Assembly: GCA_017618015.1 (NCBI GenBank) | Contig: JAFZVC010000007.1 | Coordinates: forward strand, 1-64,000 | Direction: 5' to 3' | Source of the DNA: Spirochaetaceae bacterium | GTDB taxonomy: Bacteria > Spirochaetota > Spirochaetia > Treponematales > Treponemataceae | Length of the DNA: 64,000 bases | In this document: one piece after another, positions 34,308 through 43,800 of the stretch | Layout of the letters: each line of letters opens with the position of its first letter | Position numbering within the stretch: the stretch's first letter is position 1 | Translations under genes and position numbers: made by a program | The notes under the pieces: generated by a model | Database searches by the model: none | Told to the model about the DNA's origin: nothing | Seen by the model: only the letters and a program-made list of their open reading frames with translations

Positions 34308-35129
34308 ATGTACACATATAGACCAAAGCGCTTTTATATCACTGTTTTCGCCACAACATGGTTTTTCTGGGGTTTCGCAATTCTTTTCAACGACGGGCTG
34401 ACAAACGCACTGGGAATGATACTTGGCGGCATTTGCCCCGCAACAGTCGCAATTATCACAGTTTTCACATCAAAAAGCGACGCGCTGAAAAAAGATTTTA
34501 AGCGGAAAATATTCAATTTCTGGAAATTAAAGCCGCGTTATATTTTTGCCGCAGTATTGCTTTTTTCTGCGATTGTGGCTGGTTCCATCCTGCTTTCGAC
34601 AGCGTTTGGTGAGTCCCTTGATCAGTTTTCGTTCACAAAGGATTTTTCATTTACTGGTGTCGGTGTGATGTCTGCCTTCGCGACGATTTTCCTGGCAGCT
34701 GTTCTGGAAGAGGTCGGCTGGCGTGGCTACGGAGAGGATTCCATCGCGCAGTACTGCTCATGGTTCAAAGAATCGATTATATTCGGCATTGTTTGGGCAT
34801 TGTGGCACCTTCCGCTTTTCTGGATTCCGGGAACGTATCACTATGAAATCCGCGAAATGAATGTCCTTTATATGCTTAACTTTTTGATTTCCGTAGCACC
34901 GATGGGATTTATTACGACATGGGTTTATGTAAAGAACGGCAGAAGTATGCTCGCAAGCATCATCTTCCATCTGTTCATAAACTTCATGCAGGAAAAAATC
35001 GCGATGACACAGACGACCAAGTGCGTTGAAACGATTGTCGTCTTAATAGCCGCGACAATCATCGTTCTTACGAACAAAGATATGTTCTTTGAGAAACGCC
35101 ACATTGGACGCTTGCTCGAAGAAAAGTAA
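34308..35129 (+). CDS. CPBP-family intramembrane glutamic endopeptidase
   Basis: A 273-residue integral membrane protein of the CAAX-protease/bacteriocin-processing (ABI) family. It has about eight hydrophobic segments. Motif 1 EEVGWRG (EExxxR-type) is present, followed by FGIVWALWHLPLFW (motif 2, FxxxH-type) and SIIFHLFINF (motif 3). Relatives process peptides or confer self-immunity to bacteriocins; which applies here cannot be said. The gene follows the XRE regulator with AGGAGAA before the ATG, suggesting that the regulator controls it. Confidence 0.88.
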   Translation: MYTYRPKRFYITVFATTWFFWGFAILFNDGLTNALGMILGGICPATVAIITVFTSKSDALKKDFKRKIFNFWKLKPRYIFAAVLLFSAIVAGSILLSTAFGESLDQFSFTKDFSFTGVGVMSAFATIFLAAVLEEVGWRGYGEDSIAQYCSWFKESIIFGIVWALWHLPLFWIPGTYHYEIREMNVLYMLNFLISVAPMGFITTWVYVKNGRSMLASIIFHLFINFMQEKIAMTQTTKCVETIVVLIAATIIVLTNKDMFFEKRHIGRLLEEK

Positions 35130-35155
35130 CGTTTGTAAAGGCCTGTTCGGTTTCG

Positions 35156-35599
35156 TCACTCCACGCGCTTACGCATCCTGACGCAATCGAACTGGCCGCT
35201 TTTTATGACTGAACCGCCATCGGACGTATACCCGAGCTTTTCGTAAAACCCCACAGCGACGACACGGCTGTCTATCACAATTTCCTTATATCCGCATTCT
35301 TTAATCCACTGCTCCGCTTCCTGAACAACCTTGCGTCCAAGCTCCCTGCCACGGTACTCCGGCAAAACGACGACACGCCCCAGAATAACGCTTTCCGCGT
35401 CATTTTCGTAAAAGCGGCAGGTCGCAACAGGATATCCGCCGTCCAGCACTACAATGTACTTTGTACCGTCGCAATCATGTTCATCGAACTCTTCCCGAAG
35501 CGAAATATTATGCTGGCGGTTCATGCCCTGAATTCTTACGGAATAAGCTCCGGCACGCTGCCATTCCTCTTGTGCCCTCATTACTTCAAAGTTTTCCAT
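35156..35599 (-). CDS. GNAT-family N-acetyltransferase
   Basis: A 147-residue acetyltransferase with motif A in VVLPEYRGRELGRKVV (~74-88, R-x-x-G-x-G/R pattern, here with Glu-Leu between the two glycines) and motif B around IDSRVVAVGFYEKLGYT. An N-terminal domain-swapped strand region precedes it. Length and pattern match single-domain GNAT proteins such as YjcF/ElaA. It lies alone, convergent with the CPBP gene. Acceptor substrate unknown. Confidence 0.83.
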   Translation of the reverse strand: MENFEVMRAQEEWQRAGAYSVRIQGMNRQHNISLREEFDEHDCDGTKYIVVLDGGYPVATCRFYENDAESVILGRVVVLPEYRGRELGRKVVQEAEQWIKECGYKEIVIDSRVVAVGFYEKLGYTSDGGSVIKSGQFDCVRMRKRVE

Positions 35600-35660
35600 A
35601 TATAATCCTATCTACCGCGTACAGCAGCGATGCCGCGCACAGCGACAATCATACCCGTGC

Positions 35661-35687
35661 AAAAAAAAACCGCCGGAAACCGGCGGT
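35661..35687 (-). terminator. Rho-independent terminator of the HU gene
   Basis: On the minus strand an 8-bp GC-rich perfect stem ACCGCCGG/CCGGCGGT with a TTT loop runs into T8. It lies 36 nt downstream of the HU stop. Confidence 0.92.
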
Positions 35688-35723
35688 ATAAAGTGACACT
35701 ATATATGTGCCAACAGAATCTCG

Positions 35724-35999
35724 TTATTTGTTGCAGAGATCCTTAAGAGCTTTTCCAGCCTTGAATTTTGGTGTCTTTGATGCAGGAATCTTGATCGTTG
35801 TACCTGTCTTAGGATTGCGACCAGATCTAGCAGCACGCTTTCCAACTGAGAAAGTACCGAATCCGATTAACTGTACTGTACCACCCTTTGAGAGTTCCTT
35901 TGATACAGCACCCATGAAAGCTTTAACAGCAGCCTCTGCATCTTTTTTTGTGAGCTTTGTCTCTTTAGCAATAGCGTCAACAAGTTCTACTCTGTTCAT
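35724..35999 (-). CDS. hup: HU-family DNA-binding protein
   Basis: A 91-residue nucleoid protein of the HU/IHF family, bending and compacting DNA. The chain starts MNRVELVDAIAKETKLTKKDA and contains the beta-arm signature GFGTFSVGKRAARSGRNPKTG, in which the proline that intercalates between bases is present. ATG 35999 is chosen because AAGGAG lies 12 nt upstream; a GTG 12 nt further out would add MHIF, which HU proteins lack. It is a single-gene unit with its own terminator. Confidence 0.95.
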   Translation of the reverse strand: MNRVELVDAIAKETKLTKKDAEAAVKAFMGAVSKELSKGGTVQLIGFGTFSVGKRAARSGRNPKTGTTIKIPASKTPKFKAGKALKDLCNK

Positions 36000-36214
36000 A
36001 AATATATGCACTCCTTTTGCACAGTGTTCGTTGATTCATCAACTTTAATAAGTATAACCCGAAACTCTTAGGAATACCAGTGTTATTTTTCATTTTTCTG
36101 CAATATTTCTGTGATATTTTAGCTTTAAACTGAAAATATTTCTAAAATGTAAAAAATTATAATCCCGAAACAGCGCCTCACCACAGGCGGGGCTTCAATC
36201 CGCAAGGTTCAAGG
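36000..36214. other. AT-rich spacer upstream of HU
   Basis: About 215 bp of AT-rich, non-coding sequence carrying the HU promoter region; no gene, tRNA or strong hairpin seen. Confidence 0.45.
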
Positions 36215-36248
36215 AAAAAAAATACCGCCCGAATAACTCGAGCGGCAT
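36215..36248 (-). terminator. Rho-independent terminator of pgk
   Basis: On the minus strand GCCGCTCGA pairs with TCGGGCGG-type sequence (one G-U pair) and is followed by TATTTTTTTT, about 30 nt after the pgk stop. Confidence 0.85.
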
Positions 36249-36279
36249 TAATTACAGAATATCTGAGTTCTCTCAGAAA

Positions 36280-37548
36280 CTATTTTGTTGCAAGAATCGC
36301 AATACCTGGGAGTGTCTTTCCTTCAAGGAACTCAAGTGATGCACCACCACCTGTTGAAACGTGGCTCATCTTTGAAGCAAGGTTGAACTTGTTTACGGCA
36401 GCAACAGAGTCACCGCCACCAACAACGCTCATTGCGCCCTTTCCTGTTGCTTCAGCAACGAGGCGAGCTACAGCTTCTGTTCCCTTTGCGAAGTTTTCGA
36501 ACTCGAAAACTCCAACAGGTCCGTTCCATACGATTGACTTTGAAGCAAGAATAGCATCTTTGTAAAGAGCAACAGTCTTAGGACCAACATCCATACCCAT
36601 AAGGTTCTCTGGCAGATCGATAGCGTCAACAGCAACCGGGTCTTTGTCCGCGAACTCAGCAGCCGCAACATGGTCTACAGGAAGAAGAATCTTTACTTTC
36701 TTCTCTGCAGCCTTTGCAAGAAGGTCTTTTGCTGTGTCGATGAAGTCGTCCTCTACGAGCGACTTACCGATTGAGTGTCCCTGTGCCTTGAGGAATGTAT
36801 AAGCCATACCACCGCCGATGATAAGCGTTGAAGCGTTCTTAAGAAGGCTCTCAAGAACAGCGATCTTTGAAGAAACTTTTGCACCGCCAATGATAGCTGT
36901 CATCGGTTTTGCAGGATTCGTAACCATCGGCTCAATGTACTTAACTTCTTTCTCCATAAGGAATCCGCCAACAGATTCAACTGGCATAAACTTTGCGATA
37001 GAAGCTGTAGAAGCCTGGTCGCGGTGAGCTGTTCCGAAAGCGTCGTTTACGAAGATGTCTCCGTATGTAGCAAGCTCTTTTGCCATTACGTCGCGCTCTG
37101 CAGCATCCTTGCTTGTCTCTTCCTTGTGGAAGCGAACATTCTCGAGCATTGCAACTGCACCGTTTGGAAGAGCGTCAATAGCTGCCTTCTGTCCAAGTGC
37201 GTCTGGAAGGAATGTAACTTCCTTTCCGAGTACCTTTGCGAAATACTCAACAACCGGCTTCATGCGGTTCTTTCCGTTGATGAACTTCTCTGCATCTGCG
37301 TCTGTCCATGTCTTTCCGGCTTTCTCAGCTTTTTCCTGAGCTTTCTTTACGTCCTTTTTAGGATCTCCCAGATGGCTCATAAGAACGAGTGAACGAGGAT
37401 TCTGCTCGATAATGTATTTAATTGTAGGAAGAGCAGCCTGAATACGTGTATCATCCTGAACTACACCGTCTTTCATAGGTACGTTAAAATCAACGCGCAT
37501 AATAATGCGTTTGCCTTTAAGATCAACATCTTTTACTGTCTTAATCAT
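36280..37548 (-). CDS. pgk: Phosphoglycerate kinase
   Basis: A cytosolic glycolytic enzyme transferring phosphate from 1,3-bisphosphoglycerate to ADP. The 422-residue chain shows MRVDFNVP, the substrate-binding SHLGDPK (in place of the commoner SHLGRP), FLPDALG (for FLDDCVG-like), the hinge FVNDAFGTAHRDQAST, GGAKVSSKI, GGGMAYTF and the C-terminal GGGDSVAAVNKF. It is a little longer than the usual ~395, from an insertion after SHLGDP (KKDVKKAQEKAEKAGKTWTD), as seen in treponemal and some other Pgk. ATG 37548 has AGGAG six nt upstream. It forms a single-gene unit with a terminator. Confidence 0.96.
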   Translation of the reverse strand: MIKTVKDVDLKGKRIIMRVDFNVPMKDGVVQDDTRIQAALPTIKYIIEQNPRSLVLMSHLGDPKKDVKKAQEKAEKAGKTWTDADAEKFINGKNRMKPVVEYFAKVLGKEVTFLPDALGQKAAIDALPNGAVAMLENVRFHKEETSKDAAERDVMAKELATYGDIFVNDAFGTAHRDQASTASIAKFMPVESVGGFLMEKEVKYIEPMVTNPAKPMTAIIGGAKVSSKIAVLESLLKNASTLIIGGGMAYTFLKAQGHSIGKSLVEDDFIDTAKDLLAKAAEKKVKILLPVDHVAAAEFADKDPVAVDAIDLPENLMGMDVGPKTVALYKDAILASKSIVWNGPVGVFEFENFAKGTEAVARLVAEATGKGAMSVVGGGDSVAAVNKFNLASKMSHVSTGGGASLEFLEGKTLPGIAILATK

Positions 37549-37820
37549 GGGAAACTCCTGTATCTCTATATACATCCGCAAAATACGGATTGTTTGCAAT
37601 TCAAGCCGGAAGGTGCGCATCCGCAGTTGCAGATTTCGGCAATTTACTCCGTCAATGAACACGATAAATATACTAATAATCGATAAAAAAGTAAAGAAAT
37701 GATTTTTATGCGCAGTTTGCACCAAAAATACATCTTTTGCACCCTTGTTTTTAACAGTGCGTACGCGGATAATTCAAGCATAACGAGTTTGGCGCGCTTC
37801 TCGTATTCAGGAGGTGTTAT
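37549..37820. other. Divergent spacer between pgk and a membrane-protein gene
   Basis: About 270 bp containing both leaders; nothing beyond promoter-like AT-rich sequence and the AGGAGG of the right-hand gene is recognisable. Confidence 0.4.
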
Positions 37821-38807
37821 ATGATAATTCAGTTTTTACTTTCAATTTTGGTGACTTTTGGTGTCGATGTATTCTGCATGTATTGCAGTGGCGGAAATAT
37901 CACGGGATTTATCAACGGTTTCGAGTTTCCGGGAATTATCCTGGTGCTTGTATGTTTTCTTTTTCTTTCCGGATACGGAAAAGATTTTTGCCGCATTTTC
38001 AGCTCGCCGTCAAAAGAGAAAAAACTTCTTGGCTCAGAAAATGCGCTTAAAAAGCTTCGCGCCACAGAAACCTCACTCGATTTCGCATCAAAATCGATTT
38101 TCTACATTTGTCTTTTCTTTACGCTGATTGCGGGAATCTATTTTTACATCAATTTTGATTACATAACTGCGCTCGGCTCCAATCTTGCAACAGTCTTGCT
38201 TTCTCTTTTCTATATGTGTTTCTTCTTTACGATTTTCACGACGCTCAAAGCAAAGCTTCGGAATCAGATTATAAACTACATGGCAGAAAAAGAGCCTGCC
38301 GCAAAGTCGGAAAAGCCTACGGCAAAAGCCGTAATCGCCGGCGTAATTAAGGTGGCGGTCGTGGCAGTTCTTATTGTCGCAATGACTTGGGGAATTACCG
38401 CATACCATACAATGAACTTGCAGGATTCAATAGATGTTTCGCCTTTGATGTTCGTTGATTTGCCATCAATTCTGTATTTGATTCTGCACTGCTTCCTTCT
38501 TATTTTGATTTCGGGCAACCTCACGGTTTTCCTACGTGGATTACGCGCTGCCTTCAAAAATCAGAAAATCTCTGTTTCTGATAAAAACCTTTTCCTGAAT
38601 GCAGTCCGCTCTTTCCGCATAATCATGATTTGTTCGGGCGCACAGTGTATGCTTGAAGGTTTCATAGGTGTGCTGTTCAATCTTGAAGACCGCAAATATC
38701 TTGGCTTGAACATGTTCATAGCGATGATTCCGGCTTTTTATGCTATAATTCTTTGCGTCGTCCTTGTGCTTGTGGAAAGCAGAATTTCAAAGCTTTGCGA
38801 AGAGTAA
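37821..38807 (+). CDS. Unrecognised multi-span membrane protein
   Basis: A 328-residue integral membrane protein with about eight hydrophobic segments, the first two spaced as in MotA/TolQ-type proteins (about 2-20 and 37-53), but without the MotA signature further on. The middle carries a Lys/Glu/Ala-rich cytosolic loop (~150-168). AGGAGG lies upstream of the ATG. A LuxR-type regulator gene starts one base after its stop, so the two genes are co-transcribed. I propose a membrane sensor or signalling partner, but there is no family evidence. Confidence 0.75.
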   Translation: MIIQFLLSILVTFGVDVFCMYCSGGNITGFINGFEFPGIILVLVCFLFLSGYGKDFCRIFSSPSKEKKLLGSENALKKLRATETSLDFASKSIFYICLFFTLIAGIYFYINFDYITALGSNLATVLLSLFYMCFFFTIFTTLKAKLRNQIINYMAEKEPAAKSEKPTAKAVIAGVIKVAVVAVLIVAMTWGITAYHTMNLQDSIDVSPLMFVDLPSILYLILHCFLLILISGNLTVFLRGLRAAFKNQKISVSDKNLFLNAVRSFRIIMICSGAQCMLEGFIGVLFNLEDRKYLGLNMFIAMIPAFYAIILCVVLVLVESRISKLCEE

Positions 38808-38808
38808 T

Positions 38809-39426
38809 ATGATTTTTGATATAGCGCTTTTTTGCGCGGGAACGCTCGTCATACTTTTGGTGAGTTTTCCTGCGCACGACAAAAATAAAGCTTTCTCGCG
38901 GTTTATAAAGGAAAGGCTTGCGGGGTGCGCGGTCGTTTCCGGCTCGCTGATTACAGTCATCAAGCTTTTGATACTTGTAAGCAGTTTTGAGCAGCTTGAT
39001 CTAAGCCAGGACGATGTTACGTTCACACAGTTTTGGATAAAGGTTTTCGTAAACTTGCGGCCGCTTCTGTTCGGAATTCTGGTGCGGATTGGCTTTATGC
39101 CGTTCAGCGCGAAACTTGCGCCAGATGCGCCAGCTCCTGGGGCTGTTCCGGCGACCTCTGGCGACGCACAAGTTTCGTCAGATGCAAGAATGCCGGAAAC
39201 ACAAACTGCGACGGAAGCTGCCCAAGTTTCGCCCGCCGCGATCCTTTCACGCCGTGAAATAGAAGTGGCGCGTCTTGCCGCAAAAGGCTGGACAAACACG
39301 CAGATTGCCGACCAGCTTTTTATTTCTATTGCGACCGTTAAACGTCACCTTGCGACAATCTTTGAAAAGCTTGGGATTAATTCGCGGCGGGAGCTAGCCG
39401 GGAAGTTCCAGGAAGCCGAACATTAA
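38809..39426 (+). CDS. Membrane-anchored LuxR-type regulator
   Basis: A 205-residue protein: three hydrophobic segments in the first ~110 residues (about 4-20, 38-58, 82-103), a Pro/Ala/Thr-rich linker (~110-140), then a LuxR/FixJ-class helix-turn-helix (~143-200: [20 protein letters not shown] then [20 protein letters not shown]). The ATG at 38809 begins one base after the previous stop; an upstream start at 38764 would be inside the preceding gene. It lacks a receiver domain, so the membrane part or its partner protein may sense the signal. The 3' end overlaps the convergent AlkD-like gene by 4 nt. Confidence 0.82.
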   Translation: MIFDIALFCAGTLVILLVSFPAHDKNKAFSRFIKERLAGCAVVSGSLITVIKLLILVSSFEQLDLSQDDVTFTQFWIKVFVNLRPLLFGILVRIGFMPFSAKLAPDAPAPGAVPATSGDAQVSSDARMPETQTATEAAQVSPAAILSRREIEVARLAAKGWTNTQIADQLFISIATVKRHLATIFEKLGINSRRELAGKFQEAEH

Positions 39427-40097
39427 ACACGCAGCGTCCGCAAATACGCCTTGTGCTCGTCCGTGACACGGAAGCTTTCTATCGCTTTTTGGATAGCTTT
39501 GTTATGTGTCCACGGCTCAAGGCGGCGGCTTTCTATAACCGGGAGCGTCGCGTCATACTGCTTGGCGAGCGCGGTCGCAAAATACCACGCGACCATCATC
39601 TTAAGGTAATAGTCTTCGCCGCGTTTTTCCGCGACCCAGTCAAGATACTCCGGCTTAAAATCTGCGTCCAGAAACTCGTTCATAAGCATGCGCATACCGA
39701 ACCGAGCCGTGTAGACATGCGGCGAATCAATCCACTTTTTTATGAGCGGAAGAAGCTTTTCGTGATTTTTCTTAAAGACTTTCGGGCTTGACTGGTCGCA
39801 CACAGGCCAGCAGTCAATAAACGGCAGGAAACGCTCCACTTCCCTCACGCACTCATCAAAATCCTTTATGTTCGCGACAATGAAAAAATGGACGAGGTTC
39901 TCTTCATAATATTTGTGCGGAAGCTCCGACAAAAAAGCTTTTGCCTCGTCAGTGCCGGCAACGGCTTTTGCGACCGCGCGCATATCCGGAGTTCTAACCC
40001 CAATAATAGTTTTGGGGGAGATATTCGGCACGAGCTTGCTTTGGAACTCGCTGTATTTTTCATCCCGGTGTTCAATAAGTCTTTCATATATCGTCAT
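39423..40097 (-). CDS. DNA alkylation repair protein, AlkD-like
   Basis: A 224-residue all-helical HEAT-repeat glycosylase of the AlkC/AlkD superfamily, which removes alkylated purines such as 3- and 7-methylated bases. Recognisable segments are [13 protein letters not shown] near the N-terminus, the central [16 protein letters not shown] holding the catalytic-type Trp and Asp, and [14 protein letters not shown] in the C-terminal half. The length suits the family. It is oriented towards the LuxR-type gene with a 4-nt overlap of coding ends. Confidence 0.87.
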   Translation of the reverse strand: MTIYERLIEHRDEKYSEFQSKLVPNISPKTIIGVRTPDMRAVAKAVAGTDEAKAFLSELPHKYYEENLVHFFIVANIKDFDECVREVERFLPFIDCWPVCDQSSPKVFKKNHEKLLPLIKKWIDSPHVYTARFGMRMLMNEFLDADFKPEYLDWVAEKRGEDYYLKMMVAWYFATALAKQYDATLPVIESRRLEPWTHNKAIQKAIESFRVTDEHKAYLRTLRV

Positions 40098-40339
40098 AGA
40101 TCTGTTTCCTTTTTTTGATTTATCAGTTTCTATTATATCATACAGTGCTGTATATCAATAGTGTTGATGTCGGCAAAATACGGAGGCAAAAGCAGACGCA
40201 GTAACAGGCGCGACGACGCGCAAGGATAAAAGCGAAATCGTAACGTTCGTAAAGTAATATATGGATAGATGTATACACAACACCTAAAAAAACTTGCCCT
40301 GGGACAAATAGCCACAGGGCAATACAGACGGCGCGAGTC
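40098..40339. other. Spacer upstream of the AlkD-like gene
   Basis: Non-coding. It contains an 8-bp hairpin TTGCCCTG/CAGGGCAA (40294-40322) whose minus-strand reading is followed by T7, so it works as a terminator only for transcription running leftwards, for example read-through from the antitoxin RNA described below. No gene is seen. Confidence 0.45.
40286..40322 (-). terminator. Minus-strand terminator left of the type I toxin locus
   Basis: Minus-strand TTGCCCTG...CAGGGCAA then GTTTTTTTA. It faces transcription coming from the toxin-antitoxin locus and insulates the AlkD-like gene. Confidence 0.6.
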
Positions 40340-40368
40340 TTTACAGAATCACTAAAGAGATGTATACT
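40340..40368 (+). promoter_or_regulatory. Promoter of the holin-like toxin mRNA
   Basis: TTTACA (40340-40345), a 17-nt spacer and TATACT (40363-40368). Transcription should start near 40375, giving a leader of ~80 nt before the GTG start. Confidence 0.65.
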
Positions 40369-40453
40369 ATACATGGTATTCGCAATCGTTGGCGGTCTTG
40401 TCTCCGAAATTCGACTATCCCAAAGGATAGATTACTTAATTTTGGAGGCTGCT

Positions 40454-40555
40454 GTGAGTTTGTATGAAATTCTGATGTTGGCTATTGCCATCGCTCAGCT
40501 TATCATCAACATTATCACGCTCCTCTTCCACAGACGGAATAAGGAAAACGAGTAA
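40454..40555 (+). CDS. Holin-like type I toxin peptide
   Basis: A 33-residue peptide starting with GTG, five nt after a GGAGG. It reads SLYEILMLAIAIAQLIIN in its membrane-spanning part and ends in a basic charged tail (HRRNKENE). This matches the small 'putative holin-like toxin' peptides of Firmicutes (TxpA/Fst-like type I toxins), which insert into the membrane when over-produced. The longer in-frame ORF from 40373 lacks a ribosome-binding site and has a non-family N-terminus, so the internal GTG is preferred. The antisense RNA on the opposite strand should control it. Confidence 0.8.
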   Translation: MSLYEILMLAIAIAQLIINIITLLFHRRNKENE

Positions 40556-40655
40556 AAAAACAGCCCGCCGAGTGTTCTGACCACTAAGCGGGCATTGGTC
40601 TAGGAAACTAGACTAAAACCACTGGAGGCAAGACGCTAGATTGCGAATGCCTTTC
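40552..40655 (-). ncRNA. Candidate antitoxin RNA of the holin-like toxin
   Basis: On the minus strand a promoter TTGCTT (40690-40685), 17-nt spacer, TACATT (40667-40662) would start an RNA near 40655. It ends at a hairpin GCCCGC/GCGGGC (40593-40563) followed by T7 (40560-40554) inside the toxin's last codons. The ~100-nt RNA overlaps the toxin mRNA tail and contains the complement of TGGAGGC, a string present both at the toxin Shine-Dalgarno (40443-40449) and at 40624-40630, giving a second pairing site as in the par/Fst locus. A tetraloop hairpin TCTAG-GAAA-CTAGA lies in it. Confidence 0.65.
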
Positions 40656-40743
40656 GTTTTTAATGTAACTCACTTTCATTTAAAAAGCAAGTGTTTTTTT
40701 TTGCCACACAGGGGGACGGTTCTCCGTTCAAGGGGACACAATA

Positions 40744-40802
40744 GTCATGCTGAACTTGTTTCAGCATCTACACGGAGATCCCGAAATAAATTCGGGATGA
40801 CA
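40744..40802. repeat. Dispersed double-hairpin repeat (ATGCTGAA / ATCCCGAA)
   Basis: ATGCTGAA-cttgt-TTCAGCAT (40747-40767) and ATCCCGAA-ataaa-TTCGGGAT (40778-40798) form two perfect 8-bp hairpins flanked by GTC and GAC. This is a form of intergenic repeat found in many copies in diverse bacterial genomes; only one copy is in this window. Confidence 0.65.
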
Positions 40803-40833
40803 TGTTTCTCATTCAGGGAAACGGGCGCATTAG

Positions 40834-43800
40834 CTAATTGTCTAGGCACAGAGCCGGGAGAATACCATTGATAGTACCATCCACGTAGCCGCTGAGGCTG
40901 CTGCTGGCTTTGCCATCATTGTACACGCGGAGCGAGTAGTAACTTTTATTATAACTAGGCGAGCGCAGCCACCAAATGCCCCCATCACTTGTATTGGTAA
41001 ACTGATTCGTAAATACACCACTTGACAACGCAAAGTCAGTGGGTTTGCGTAACCTTGCGCTGTCATACGCGGAATAATAGCCGAATCCGTATGATGTCGT
41101 GGTCACCTCTTTTTCGCTGAGCAGGAAAACCTTGTCGTTCGTGTCCGAACACACATAGTTCGTTGCCTGCGTAAGGTTTTCTCCGGCATCGGTCGTGCTT
41201 TCCGCGCTGTTGTCTACAGTAGTCGCGACAATTTTACCCTGCATCGCGCTCGTAAACGCCGTCTGCAGGAATCCTTTTCCGCTGTAGTCGCCGCACGTCT
41301 CGCCAGACTTGTTGTAATTCAGTCCGTTCAGGTACGCGCGTACGCGGCTGTGCTCATAGTTGTTCGGGTAGACGGTGCTTTCGTTTATCGTGCGGTTGTC
41401 CCTATTGTCGTAGAATGTGCCGCTTATCAGTATATTCTCTGCAAGAAGCAACTTCTTTCCTGTTCCGTTGTAGTCCGTTGTCACAACACGCCACTTTATT
41501 GGCTCAACTTTGAAGTATTTGTAACTGTTCTCACTAGACTGCGCGACTGTTGTGCCGTCACTGTAGGAATATCCTGTTGCGTATGCCATTTCCTGCTGTT
41601 TCGCATACCAGTTGCCGTCATCGCCCTTGTAATACGTAAACCCGCCTCTTGCCAGCGTCTGACTTTCATCAACATTAACGTTAGCGGCTTTTATCGTCTG
41701 CGGCCAGTCACCAAAGTACACATACGTCGCCGACGAACCCGCGCTGCCATTTGCGTCTGCTCCAGAAAGCGTCGTAACAGTTCCGTGGAAGCTGTACTCT
41801 ACCGGTACCTGCAGCACGAACTGCGCGGAGCCGGAAATGCTCTGCGTCCATCCGGTCGGCGTGTATGTGACAGTTACATCAAGCCGGTATGTCTCGCCCT
41901 CGTAAATCTGCGCTTCCTGCGGTATAGGAAGTCTGTTCGAGCCACCGTTCGTGAATACAGTACCACCACTGCTAATTCCAACGGCAGTTCCGCCAATGTC
42001 CTTAAGGCGGATATCCCAACTCAACTCAGAAGACAAAGGCGTAACAACCGTTTCGCCGTTCATTATCGTGGCATTAACTGTCAGCGTCGCGCCAACAGAA
42101 ACGTAACTAGGTCCACTCAGCGTAATTGAATAGTCCAGCGCATTTCCGCCGATATTGCCGCCGCTTGGAGAAAGCGCAAGCTCGTTTCCGCTTTGTATAA
42201 CCACAAAACCAGGATTCTTGTCGCATACGAATACATTACGAGCATTTGTTACAGAAAGTCCGCTATTTGCACTGAATCCGCTCGTAAACGTAATTGGATC
42301 TGTTGCAGTCGGCTCATTTTCTATATATGTTGTAACACCAATGTGGCTTGAGGAATTAAGGCTTCCTGTTATAGTGATATATTTTCCGTCCTCAAGATAT
42401 ATATTATTTGCACTGCCCGAGCCTCCATTTGTCTCGCCTGTATTGCCTGTTACGTTAACATTACCGCTGATCTTAAGCATATCAACGTTGTACACACCGC
42501 CACCGCCGTAACCAGCAATGTTGCTTGTTATAGTACAGCTATTAAGCGTAACTGTTCCACTGCTATTGAATATACCGCCACCACCCTGAGAAGCAGAGTT
42601 GCCTGTAACAGTACAGCCATTAAGCGTAACTGATCCGCCATCGTTAAATATACCGCCACCGTTTCCACCGAGAACGTGATTGTTCGAAACAGTACAGTTT
42701 GTAAGAGTTACGGTAGCATTGCTTCCTACGTAGATACCGCCGCCGTTCGTGTTTGTTCCCGTTCTACCGCCACTAATCGTAAGATTCGTAAGGTTAAGCG
42801 TGTTGTATTCAGCAACTGATATTACACAGCCAAGCTGATTTTCGTTCCGGTTTGCGTTTATCGTATAAGTCGTAGTTCCGCTGCCGCTAGAATACGGCAT
42901 TATGTTGTACGTCTTCATGGAATTTTCTGTTCCCGCGGAAAGCGTTACAAGAGATGTTATTCCGTTTACAAAATCGTCAGAAGACGGCGTTATATTGCTA
43001 AGAAGGTAGATATTGCACGTAGATTCATTAGAACATACCTCGTTAAACTTAGTGATAGCACCCTGAATTGTCCTGAGCGGGGCGTTCGTTGTTCCGTCGT
43101 TGCTGTCAGATCCGGTAGCGCTTACGAAGAAATTCGGCGACCGCCTTACTGTTATGTTACTTATCGTTACAGTGTCACTAGGAACACAGCCAGACTTCTT
43201 TGCATATATCGCGATTTCGCTGTACGTACTACTAGACAAGTGGATTGTTGCAGGCGAATTTGGTGAGGCATAACCGGCAGAAGATTCTGCAGATGAGCTT
43301 CCATCCGCATAAGTCACAACGTATCTAATTTCAACAGACCCTGCGGATGTTCCGTCAAGGCACATTCCGTTATGCGACACAACAATAGAATAATATCCGT
43401 CATTGTCAGTATAGTAAGTTCCGTTTGACTCCGTGTTCACAGTCGGCGTAGCCAAGGTTTTTTCGATGTTGGAAACAGTATCCGGGGTACCATGAAGCCC
43501 TTCATCATCCTCTACATAGATAGTGTATGTCAGCGGAGTTGTCGTTACACCATCGCCTGTATAGAAAAACACCGGAACATAATCCGTATAGCTGTAGTCG
43601 GGGAAAGATTCGCTGTTATTAGAAAGCGGAAGCATTCCCGTAGGTCTTGTCGTCGTAAAACTAGTACATTCTGTCTGATAAGATGGGGATGTATAGAATT
43701 TTCCGTCAAAAGTGGGAGTTTTGAAATAGTATGCCGTGTTATTTATAATAAGCATGTGCGTATCGGAATGCACTTCGTCAATGTCGCAAACCTTTGGAAA

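Noticed and set aside
37821-38807. Flagellar motor protein MotA
   Set aside because: Only the first two hydrophobic segments and their spacing are suggestive; no MotA signature, no MotB gene beside it, and about eight spans instead of four.
40373-40453. N-terminal 27-codon extension of the toxin ORF
   Set aside because: Starts near the predicted transcription start, has no ribosome-binding site and does not fit the holin-like toxin family.
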